Below are positions 12,489 through 21,025 of a stretch of DNA of 64,000 bases, in pieces. The DNA is from Rhabditoides inermis. Taxonomy: Eukaryota > Nematoda > Chromadorea > Rhabditida > Rhabditidae. The stretch lies in assembly GCA_963966185.1 (NCBI GenBank), contig CAWZYM010000191.1, positions 512,001-576,000 on the forward strand. The letters run 5' to 3'. The notes under the pieces are model-generated. The model saw only the letters and a program-made list of their open reading frames with translations. It had not been told where the DNA came from and did no database searches. Position 1 is the first letter of the stretch. Each line of letters begins with the position of its first letter. A program made the translations under genes and the position numbers.

Positions 12489-12869
12489 ATGCCTTCGGAC
12501 ATATCCAAAGTTATTGGTGAGTTAGTCCATCGCTTCGGATCTTCGGATCCTATTGCCCTGACTCGTGAGGAGACCAAGCTTGCCGGAGCCATTTCCACTC
12601 TACTCATGGAAGCTTCCCACGGAGACACGGATATCTCCGGATATCTCTGCGCTCCTCGCTACAAGGATTTCCTGCAGTACTCCTGGTTCAAGTGTGGCTA
12701 CCTCGACGCTCGCCCGCCCAAGTTCATCACCCCGGCCGAGTACCTGTTCTCTGACACTCCCACTGCCTGTTCTACTCCCACTTGCGACAACTACTGTTTC
12801 CTCAAGTGTTCCTACTGCGAGGAAAACTTCTGCTTTGACTGCTATGTAATTGACTACCACAAGTGCTGA
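12489..12869 (+). CDS. 126-aa Cys-rich protein carried by the transposon, function unknown
   Basis: Single uninterrupted frame. The ATG at 12489 is chosen over an upstream non-ATG start of the same frame. The N-terminal half is mixed helical sequence without Cys. The C-terminal third is very Cys-rich, with spacing C-x4-C-x3-C-x3-C-x2-C-x4-C-x2-C-x7-H-x-C and ending CFDCYVIDYHKC, which looks like a zinc-binding ribbon or treble-clef module. The C-x2-C...C-x2-C...YH pattern loosely recalls Cys-rich tails of DDE transposases, but that is only a resemblance and no DDE domain is present. AATAAA at 12888-12893 follows the stop by 19 bp. Base composition is GC-rich and coding-like, unlike the AT-rich surroundings, so it may be a captured host gene or a transposon accessory protein. 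Confidence 0.6.
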   Translation: MPSDISKVIGELVHRFGSSDPIALTREETKLAGAISTLLMEASHGDTDISGYLCAPRYKDFLQYSWFKCGYLDARPPKFITPAEYLFSDTPTACSTPTCDNYCFLKCSYCEENFCFDCYVIDYHKC

Positions 12870-12947
12870 TATTTTACTGCAAATGCCAATAAATGTACAT
12901 ATCGTAATAATTTGACTATCTATCGTTCTGAAAAAATAGTTTAACAT

Positions 12948-13235
12948 GTTTTGAATTTTGCAAAAATCAAAACTGCGTTGACGGGAATCGAACCCACGAC
13001 CTCACCCCACCCCTACTTCTTGTCAGTTTTTGTTGTTATCCACTAGGCCACCTCGCTGCTGGTCAAAACGCCAAATCTTGGGGTTATCCGAAACGCGAAA
13101 TTTCAACGCCGGATTTCCGGCCGGAGAATGCCCGTAGGCAGATTTGGCCGACGCAGTTCTGTTTGGATTTCCGATGGCCATCTTCGGTAACAATACGGTA
13201 GAGATCGGGGCTGGGGGGTAGGTGTCCGCCCCGCG
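12948..13235 (-). repeat. right terminal inverted repeat of the 2.2-kb element
   Basis: Mirror image of 11009-11296, ending GTCCGCCCCGCG. It includes the mirrored tRNA-like module at 12974-13060. Confidence 0.93.
12974..13060 (-). other. tRNA-like module in right TIR (pointing inward)
   Basis: Mirror copy of 11184-11270 on the minus strand, with the same A and B boxes. The two modules therefore face each other across the element interior. Confidence 0.7.
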
Positions 13236-13238
13236 TAA

Positions 13239-16124
13239 ATGCACTGACGACATGATCCCATGTGGTCTAGTGGTTAGGATTCGTGGTTTTCACCCACGCG
13301 GCCCGGGTTCGATTCCCGGCATGGGAAATGTCTTTTGCCAACACGAAACCACACTTTGCAGGTGTTTCTATTCGTTTCACTGTTTGAAATGGCGCCGGGC
13401 GATCGAATGTAAATGCACTGACGACATGATCCCATGTGGTCTAGTGGTTAGGATTCGTGGTTTTCACCCACGCGGCCCGGGTTCGATTCCCGGCATGGGA
13501 AGTGTCTTTTTGCCAACACGAACTCGCACTTTGCAGAGTGTTTCTATTCGTTTCACTGTTTGAAATGGCGCCGGGCGATCGAATGTAAATGCTCTGACGA
13601 CATGATCCCATGTGGTCTAGTGGTTAGGATTCGTGGTTTTCACCCACGCGGCCCGGGTTCGATTCCCGGCATGGGAAGTGTCTTTTGCCAACACGAAAGC
13701 GCACTTTGCAGGGAGTTTCTATTCGTTTCACTGTTTGAAATGGCGCCGGGCGATCGAATGTAAATGCACTGACGACATGATCCCATGTGGTCTAGTGGTT
13801 AGGATTCGTGGTTTTCACCCACGCGGCCCGGGTTCGTTTCCCGGCATGGGAAGTGTCTTTTGCCAACACGAAAGCGCACTTTGCAGAGAGTTTCTATTCG
13901 TTTCACTGTTTGAAATGGCGCCGGGCGATCGAATGTAAATGCACTGACGACATGATCCCATGTGGTCTAGTGGTTAGGATTCGTGGTTTTCACCCACGCG
14001 GCCCGGGTTCGATTCCCGGCATGGGAAGTGTCTTTTGCCAGCACGAAATCACACTTTGCAGGTGTTTCTATTCGTTTCACTGTTCGAAATGGTGCCGGAC
14101 GATCGATGGTAAATGCACTGACGACATGATCCCATGTGGTCTAGTGGTTAGGATTCGTGGTTTTCACCCAAGCTGCCCGGGTTCGATTCCCGGCATGGGA
14201 AGTGTCTTTTGCCAACACGAAATCACACTTTGCAGGTGTTTCTATTCGTTTCACTGTTCGAAATGGTGCCGGACGATCGATGGTAATTGCACTGACGACA
14301 TGATCCCATGTGGTCTAGTGGTTAGGATTCGTGGTTTTCACCCACGCGGCCCGGGTTCGATTCCCGGCATGGGAAGTGTCTTTTGCCAACACGAAAGCGC
14401 ACTTTGCAGGGAGTTTCTATTCGTTTCACTGTTTGAAATGGCGCCGGGCGATCGAATGTAAATGCACTGACGGCATGATCCCATGTGGTCTAGTGGTTAG
14501 GATTCGTGGTTTTCACCCACGCGGCCCGGGTTCGATTCCCGGCATGGGAAGTGTCTTTTGCCAACACGAAAGCGCACTTTGCAGGGAGTTTCTATTCGTT
14601 TCACTGTTGGAAATGGCGCCGGGCGATCGAATGTAAATGCACTGACGACATGATCCCATGTGGTCTAGTGGTTAGGATTCGTGGTTTTCACCCACGCGGC
14701 CCGGGTTCGATTCCCGGCATGGGAAGTGTCTTTTGCCAAGAGGAAACCGCACTTTGCAGGGAGTTTCTATTCGTTTCACTGTTTGAAATGGCGCCGGGCG
14801 ATCGAATGTAAATGCACTGACGACATGATCCCATGTGGTCTAGTGGTTAGGATTCGTGGTTTTCACCCACGCGGCCCGGGTTCGATTCCCGGCATGGGAA
14901 GTGTCTTTTGCCAACACGAAAGCGCACTTTGCACGGAGTTTCTATTCGTTTCACTGTTTGAAATGGCGCCGGGCGATCGAATGTAAATGCTCTGACGACA
15001 TGATCCCATGTGGTCTAGTGGTTAGGATTCGTGGTTTTCACCCACGCGGCCCGGGTTCGATTCCCGGCATGGGAAGTGTCTTTTGCCAACACGAACTCGC
15101 ACTTTGCAGAGTGTTTCTATTCGTTTCACTGTTTGAAATGGCGCCGGGCGATCGAATGTAAATGCACTGACGACATGATCCCATGTGGTCTAGTGGTTAG
15201 GATTCGTGGTTTTCACCCACGCGGCCCGGGTTCGATTCCCGGCATGGCAAGTGTCTTTTGCCAACACGAAAGCGCACTTTGCAGGGAGTTTCTATTCGTT
15301 TCACTGTTTGAAATGGCGCCGGGCGATCGAATGTAAATGCACTGACGACATGATCCCATGTGGTCTAGTGGTTAGGATTCGTGGTTTTCACCCACGCGGC
15401 CCGGGTTCGATTCCCGGCATGGGAAGTGTCTTTTGCCAACACGAAAGCGCACTTTGCAGGGAGTTTCTATTCGTTTCACTGTTGGAAATGGCGCCGGGCG
15501 ATCGAATGTAAATGCACTGACGACATGATCCCATGTGGTCTAGTGGTTAGGATTCGTGGTTTTCACCCACGCGGCCCGGGTTCGATTCCCGGCATGGGAA
15601 GTGTCTTTTGCCAACACGAAAGCGCACTTTGCAGGGAGTTTCTATTCGTTTCACTGTTTGAAATGGCGCCGGGCGATCGAATGTAAATGTTCTGACGACA
15701 TGATCCCATGTGGTCTAGTGGTTAGGATTCGTGGTTTTCACCCACGCGGCCCGGGTTCGATTCCCGGCATGGGAAGTGTCTTTTGCCAACACGAACTCGC
15801 ACTTTGCAGAGTGTTTCTATTCGTTTCACTGTTTGAAATGGCGCCGGGCGATCGAATGTAAATGCACTGACGACATGATCCCATGTGGTCTAGTGGTTAG
15901 GATTCGTGGTTTTCACCCACGCGGCCCGGGTTCGATTCCCGGCATGGGAAGTGTCTTTTGCCATCACGAAATCACACTTTGCAGGTGTTTCTATTCGTTT
16001 CACTGTTTGAAATGGCGCCGGACGATCGATGGTAAATGCACTGACGACATGATCCCATGTGGTCTAGTGGTTAGGATTCGTGGTTTTCACCCACGCGGCC
16101 TGGGTTTAGATTCACGACATGTAT
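13239..16124 (+). tRNA. tRNA-Glu(UUC) array, second block (17 copies)
   Basis: Continuation of the 175-bp array after the transposon. Copies start at 13256, 13430, 13606, 13781, 13956, 14130, 14304, 14479, 14654, 14829, 15004, 15179, 15354, 15529, 15704, 15879 and 16053. The first 16 keep cloverleaf and promoter boxes; 14130 has anticodon-stem mismatches (CCAAGCTG). The 17th is degenerate. Spacers belong to the same variant classes as the first block, so the element inserted into a pre-existing array. Confidence 0.95.
16053..16124 (+). pseudogene. degenerate terminal tRNA-Glu copy
   Basis: The first 50 nt match the repeat, then the T arm and acceptor decay: GGGTTTAGATTCACGACATG replaces the B box and 3' stem. 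This marks the end of the array. Confidence 0.85.
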
Positions 16125-18000
16125 AGAATTTGTGTTTTGATGAATCTGTCAACAAGTATTTGTTGAAGATATATTAAAAAAAGTGAATAGAGAAGGTTCA
16201 CTGCTTTTGTATCTTCGCTGACGCAGTGGACACTTCGCACCGAAAACACGCAACAAGTGCGCACAGTGTTCTAAAACTCAAAATTCATTCATGTGTGACG
16301 TAGGCAATTTCTTATTTGGTAGTTTAGTGGTCACGCGATGACGCGTGATTGTTGTAGGATTGTATTTAGTGAATGTAGAATTTCGAAAATGATTTCATTT
16401 TTGCAGAGAGAGCACGCTCACAACTAGGTTTTTGCCTATAGAATACAAATTTCTATGTGAGTTTCCAAAACACTCGATGTCAGATGACGTATGATGTCAG
16501 ATGACGTAATGATACCGACTAAATTAGGATCTTTAATCTATACCATATACCATTTACCACACATCTACAAATTACCATATAGAGTTCTATAGTTGTATAT
16601 ATACATATGTACATGCGGTACGGGTCTTTCATAACTTCCTCGTGCAAACGTTACAACATGATTAATTCCGAAAACGTTTTCGATGACCACACCAGATTCG
16701 CCGTTTTTTTGTAAACGACGCAACGTTAAGTCTACATACATTTACGATTTACCCTTTTCGACTGGTCATTTCCAAGTGGCACCACCGCTCTGACTCTGAT
16801 GTCAACTCAACAATTGAACTACTTTTTCTGCACAGAAAACCAGACGACTTTCTGGAAAGAAAAGGAGTTGAAATAATCCAGGGACATTGAACGGGTGGTC
16901 AGAGTGATCGCGACAAACTTCTGACGCTGTACCGTATCCTGCATGTGTTTTGATTGTGTGAGAGACAGTGAAAGAGACACGCAACCACACATCGGACATT
17001 CACTCAATAGCTTCTCGTCATAAGTAGTCGTCCGTTTCTGGTGAAAAAATTCGCGTGACGCAAACGTGAGACAACAAAAACGGCTAGCCTGCAAGGACTG
17101 CTTCGTACATTAGACTCGGCTAATGTCACTCGACCAATTTCCTCCCGAACTTTAACGAACGCCGGAAGCAATCAAGAGGCACGAAATCGTTACTCACACA
17201 CTGTGTAAGTGTGCCAGTAATAGCTCGCTAATAGCAGACTGTGTGGGTTGTGGTTTGGGGTGTGAGTCGGTTCGTTGTGCACATTTTGTTTCATGTGCAG
17301 ATTGCAGGCTTTTGTAGCTACAGATAGAAATCTTCTAAAGATTGTGAATGAAAAGCAATCACAACCCAAAGTTTTAGGATTGCACATCGGTTGTCAATCA
17401 AGCATGGTTGATGTCGATAACGAGATTGGTCTATCTATCTATCAGGAACCATCCAGAGTAATCACTAATTGGGTCGTTTTATCGGGAATATCAATTCCTC
17501 CGACATTCGCGGGAAATTAAGATTCCCGACAATCTTATGTGTTGCTGCGTTGCTGTGTTTTTAATAAATGATGGGAATCACGTTTGTGTCCTGGCGTCTT
17601 TTGATTTGATTCATGGGTTTGGAAGTTGCTGTGGTTCACATTTGCAGTTCGCACGGATTCCAAATATTCTTACGTCACTGCACCGCTTGTAAGGGCCATG
17701 TCACATGTCATTACTTTCGCGTTTTACGCAGTTTTCCATTTGTTATTTATAAATAGTTTTACGTGAATTCAATATTGCACTTTGAACATCAAACCACGTC
17801 CATGGTTTTGGAAAATGCGAGAACGTTCGCGAAACGAAAGTGCGCCAGGACAATCTGTGTACGTACGTTCGTTCAAGAATTGTGTTGTGAGCTGCGAGCT
17901 CCGCCCGTGTTACCGTACCTCCGCTACGCCCCGCCCACAATGCCTCGGGGCGAGAGGGAGTGAGGAGAGGGAGGAGAGGGAGGAGAGTGGCAGAGTGATG
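16125..18000. other. non-coding spacer between tRNA-Glu array and lipase gene
   Basis: AT-rich sequence with no recognisable gene. Short open frames exist (for example 17275-17520 on +), but none shows a known domain or exon pattern. Two tandem copies of a 17-bp motif containing GATGTCAGATGACGTA lie at about 16476-16509, and an AATAAA occurs near 17562. A small unrecognised gene ending near 17520 cannot be excluded. Confidence 0.5.
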
Positions 18001-18020
18001 ACGACTGCCGGCGGTGGGGC

Positions 18021-18028
18021 TATATAAG
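18021..18028 (+). promoter_or_regulatory. TATA box of the lipase gene
   Basis: TATATAAG about 55 bp upstream of the ATG at 18076, in a GC-rich context. No splice acceptor directly precedes the ATG, so this gene probably has its own short 5' leader rather than a trans-spliced one. Confidence 0.7.
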
Positions 18029-18075
18029 GAAGCTCATGGAGGGAGGTGGGCATCCGAGCTCCCGAGCTTCACACA

Positions 18076-18360
18076 ATGATCTCGACTACTGTACTGCTCG
18101 CTCTTGCGGCCACGGCTTCCGCCCACATCGAGGGACCGTTCTCAACGCACTTCCAGGAGTGGATTCGGAAGTGAGTTCGTTGTTTAACTAAGTATACTAG
18201 TAAGTACTAAGTAACTATGTATACTTACTAACTCGTTTAAGAAACAACAAGGAGAATCACTACGACTATTTGCTGGACGCTGTGGACACCTATGGAAAGA
18301 CGGGATCTTTCGGAGGAATGAGCGAGGGAGAAGCCAAGAAAAGGAGTCTGTGGAGGTTAG

Positions 18361-18408
<48 letters not shown>

Positions 18409-18773
18409 AACCCTCCCTCCCTCTAGTGGTGTGGATGGTCGCGAGCCTGTCATCTTCATTCACGGCAACTCTGACTCCGCCCTCGACACTGGAACGCCCC
18501 ACGCCAGCGGATGGAACAGGCAGATCGGTGGGTGGATTAGTAGATCAGAGAGTCGATCACACGGTATATCAGAGGAATACGATGGATCAAAAGACCACAC
18601 ACGATGTTTCAGCCTACTTCCGAACCAAAGGCTACTCGTTTGCGCATATGTACGGTATCACATACGGCGACCGAAACATCACGAACTCTGCACACAACTC
18701 GATCAAGTGTGTTGATATGAAGGTGAGAGAGATAGAGAGAGATAGAGATAGAGAGAGAAAGATAGAGAAAGAG

Positions 18774-18811
<38 letters not shown>

Positions 18812-19344
18812 TCTAACCTCCCTTTCTAGGGCATTCGCCGATTCGTCGAGGCGGTTCTCTCCTACACAAACGCACAGAAAGTGGATATCGTCGGTCACTC
18901 AATGGGTGTCTCCATCGCTCGAAAGATCGTCAAGGGAGGAAAGGTGCGTGTGACAGGACTGTCATTGTCACCCTCTGACTGTCTGTTACTCTATGTCTGT
19001 CTGTCATTGTCACCCTCTGTCTGTCTGTCTGTCACTCTCTGACTGTATGTCATCTCAGGTGATGGCGGATGATGGTGTCTGCCATCTGGGTTCTTCCATC
19101 GCCAACAAAGTCGACACTCTTCTCGGTATCTCGGGTGCAAACTACGGAATGTGCATGTGCAAAGATCTCGAGACCACGTACTCGGCCTGTGGATTCTTGG
19201 TGAGTGGAGAGAGAGGGAGATTGGAAAAGATTGATGAGATTGGGGGAGTTTGGAGTTGATATTGGGTAGTTGGCAAATGACTTGGGTCCGGCCGTGTCTG
19301 TCGTTTATTTCTTCAGACTTAGAGAAAAAGAGTGAGAGAGAGAA

Positions 19345-19397
<53 letters not shown>

Positions 19398-20077
19398 AGA
19401 GTTGTGTGCAGTGGTCAGTACCGGTGTGAATCGTAGCTGGTTGAAATGTAGCTAGGCAAAGCAGACAGTAGGTACAATAACATACAAATGATATTTTTAG
19501 CATGCAACATTGTGAGTTTTTACGCTGAATTTTCTACAGTGTTAGACAAAGTCAGACATCAAAATAACTACAAAAAGGGGGGGGGGGGAGATTCGGGAGT
19601 ATTCCGAATGCAATTCGGGAGTGTTTTGAGGGCTATTCGAATAGTAAGTATTTTGAATATGCTTGGGGGTGTTTTGAAGAGACTGACCGCAAAGTAACTT
19701 TTCTCGTTTCAGGCTGGTTTCTGGCCGGGCAAGGGCTGTTCGGGAGAAGCGGCGTGCAACGCGCGGATCGAAGAAACGAACTCGTGCAACGCCGAATACG
19801 GAGCGCTCCTCACCCAAATCAACGACGACGTGCGCGAAGCCGACAACGTCGTCTCCATCTGGAGCCACGGTACGTCATCTTGACGTCTTCAGAATCTCAC
19901 GTCTCCGTGTTTTCAGACGACGAGGTGCTGGGCGCGGGAAACTGGGTGTGGGGCCGGCGGACGTCGCTCATTCCGGGGTCCGACATTCACAAGGAGTACA
20001 CTGGTCTCACGCACATGAAGACAAAAGAGGAGACGGTGCACGACCAGTACAAAATACTCACCAAGCACGCCATCTGA
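18076..20077 (+). CDS. secreted class-2 (lips-type) triacylglycerol lipase, 8 exons
   Basis: Exons: 18076-18170, 18242-18355, 18427-18527, 18613-18722, 18830-18943, 19059-19199, 19713-19869, 19917-20077. All phases agree and give 330 residues. Residues 1-16 are a signal peptide (Ala/Leu-rich, ending ATASA). The alpha/beta-hydrolase core shows VIFIHGNSD (79-86, oxyanion region), the nucleophile elbow GHSMG with Ser164, a late Asp278/279 in SIWSHDDEVLG and His310 in GLTHMK, forming a plausible catalytic triad. TYGDRN and SGANYG are typical of the nematode lipase class 2 family (Pfam Lipase_2), whose members are mostly secreted fat hydrolases. Substrate is not shown by sequence. The exon 4 acceptor at 18612 (TTTCAG) was chosen because it restores frame and the AYFRTKGYS motif. 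Several introns contain (CT)n or (GA)n tracts. Confidence 0.9.
18361..18426. repeat. (CT)n tract in lipase intron 2
   Basis: A pyrimidine microsatellite that runs into the 3' splice site, acting in effect as a long polypyrimidine tract. Confidence 0.85.
18723..18809. repeat. (GA)n tract in lipase intron 4
   Basis: GAGAGATAGA and (GA)n repeats directly after the donor of exon 4. Confidence 0.85.
18950..19050. repeat. CTGTCTGT-type tandem repeat in lipase intron 5
   Basis: Irregular repeats of GTCTGTCATTGTCACCCTCT and related CTGT units fill most of this intron. Confidence 0.75.
19321..19401. repeat. (GA)n tract in lipase intron 6
   Basis: AGAGAGAAAGAG and (GA)n repeats in the 513-bp intron. 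Confidence 0.85.
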
Positions 20078-20210
20078 AGCATAGGTCATAGTGTCTCACC
20101 CACACACCCACACACCCACCCAGGCTCACTCACTTACCGATACAGTGTATTGCTGATTTGCAAAATGTTTTATTCGTGTTTTTTCCCGCTGTTTCTCCGC
20201 GTGTGTTCAT

Positions 20211-20216
20211 AATAAA
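20211..20216 (+). terminator. polyadenylation signal of lipase gene
   Basis: AATAAA about 134 bp past the TGA, followed by an AT-rich stretch. Confidence 0.75.
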
Positions 20217-20368
20217 CAATATGTTATATAATGGAAACCGTGACTTTTGTATTTGTTGACATCAGAAATGAGTTACAGCAAAACACAATGGGAAAGGTGG
20301 GCTAAAAAGGGAGTCGGGGGGCGAGGTACAATCGAGAGGTCTTGTAACCTTACTACAATTTGCGCGCC

Positions 20369-20403
<35 letters not shown>

Positions 20404-20600
20404 ATTACAGCTGCCGCTCCCTACTCGAGGACGTTGCGACCAAAGTTCTAGGTAGGGAAAGTTCTAGGTAGTGCTGAGGGAACAACGACGAAAGCGACCG
20501 GACACAAGTCATTTGCCAACAGGTATCAACTCCAAACACCAAACTCCCTCAATGCTCAACGCTTTGAGATAAATCTTTTTCATCAAAATCTCTCCTTCCG
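20217..20600. other. intergenic spacer with (CT)n tract
   Basis: No gene is visible. A (CT)n microsatellite lies at about 20370-20401. Confidence 0.6.
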
Positions 20601-20604
20601 GATC

Positions 20605-20710
20605 CAGCAACTCTGCTATCATACGAATGAACAGTAGTTTGGTGGCGACATCACGTGTCGATAAGGAGGAGATAACGGATGCCACTCGTACTTATCTAGT
20701 CTATATAATT
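20605..20710 (+). promoter_or_regulatory. putative lectin promoter: E box, GATA sites, TATA
   Basis: Contains CACGTG (near 20653), GATAAG (20660), AGATAA (20670), CTTATCT (20691) and TATATAA (20702-20708). The block starting GCTATCATACGAAT is shared with about 32295-32370 upstream of the paralogous lectin pseudogene, which argues that it is a conserved upstream element. GATA sites are typical of nematode intestinal promoters; intestinal expression is an inference. Confidence 0.5.
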
Positions 20711-21016
20711 GCACGACTCTGCAGCAGCAGCGTGTTTGCATCTTTCACGCACAGTTTTCGGCGTGCAGAGACTTCTGTCGTTCTTGAGATATAACGATAT
20801 TTTGTTCGTTAGGTGTACTCTGTTGATAGTGATAGAACGTAGAATTGTAAATTGTTTCCGTTCACCAACAGTTTCTCTCGTTTTTGAATAAACTTCGAGT
20901 CCAGAACTTGTCCTGGCCGAGACTCGAACGAAGCCTTTTTGATATCGATATCGTTCACGTTCACTCAGTGTCTATAATAGGGTTAATGTTGACGTGAAAC
21001 TGGAGTGAAGCCTTAT

Positions 21017-21024
21017 CTTTCCAG
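21017..21024 (+). promoter_or_regulatory. splice acceptor directly before lectin ATG (probable trans-splice site)
   Basis: CTTTCCAG ends one base before the ATG at 21026. A 3' splice site this close to the start codon is the usual configuration for spliced-leader addition in nematodes, though a cis-spliced 5' UTR intron is also possible. The paralogue has TTGCAG at the same place (33048-33053). Confidence 0.6.
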
Positions 21025-21025
21025 C

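Larger units (their letters stand above)
11009..13235. mobile_element. 2.2-kb TIR transposon in the tRNA-Glu array, TAA target duplication (PIF/Harbinger-like)
   Basis: The array spacer reads GTAAATGC in other units; here it is GTAA, then the element, then TAAATGC, so TAA is duplicated at 11006-11008 and 13236-13238. The two 288-bp ends, 11009-11296 and 12948-13235, are near-perfect inverted repeats starting CGCGGGGCGGAC. A 3-bp TWA target duplication is characteristic of the PIF/Harbinger superfamily, which is the basis for the tentative class. No transposase with a DDE domain is visible, so it is presumably non-autonomous. It contains a tRNA-like module in each TIR, one further tRNA-like sequence, a foldback hairpin (11531-11826) and a 126-aa Cys-rich ORF with its own AATAAA. 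Confidence 0.85.

Noticed and set aside
11009..13235. piggyBac assignment for the 2.2-kb element, suggested by the Cys-rich tail of its ORF
   Set aside because: The duplicated target is TAA, not TTAA, and there is no DDE domain.
14..16126. Many overlapping open frames of about 100-217 codons
   Set aside because: They are frame shadows of the 175-bp tRNA-Glu unit, which lacks regular stops; the translations repeat the tRNA itself.
18528..18572. Shorter lipase intron 3 ending at 18572
   Set aside because: It puts exon 4 in the wrong frame; the TTTCAG acceptor at 18612 restores the frame and the family motif.
21005..21025. Upstream in-frame start for the lectin
   Set aside because: It is a GTG codon and includes the splice acceptor; ATG at 21026 gives a clean signal peptide.
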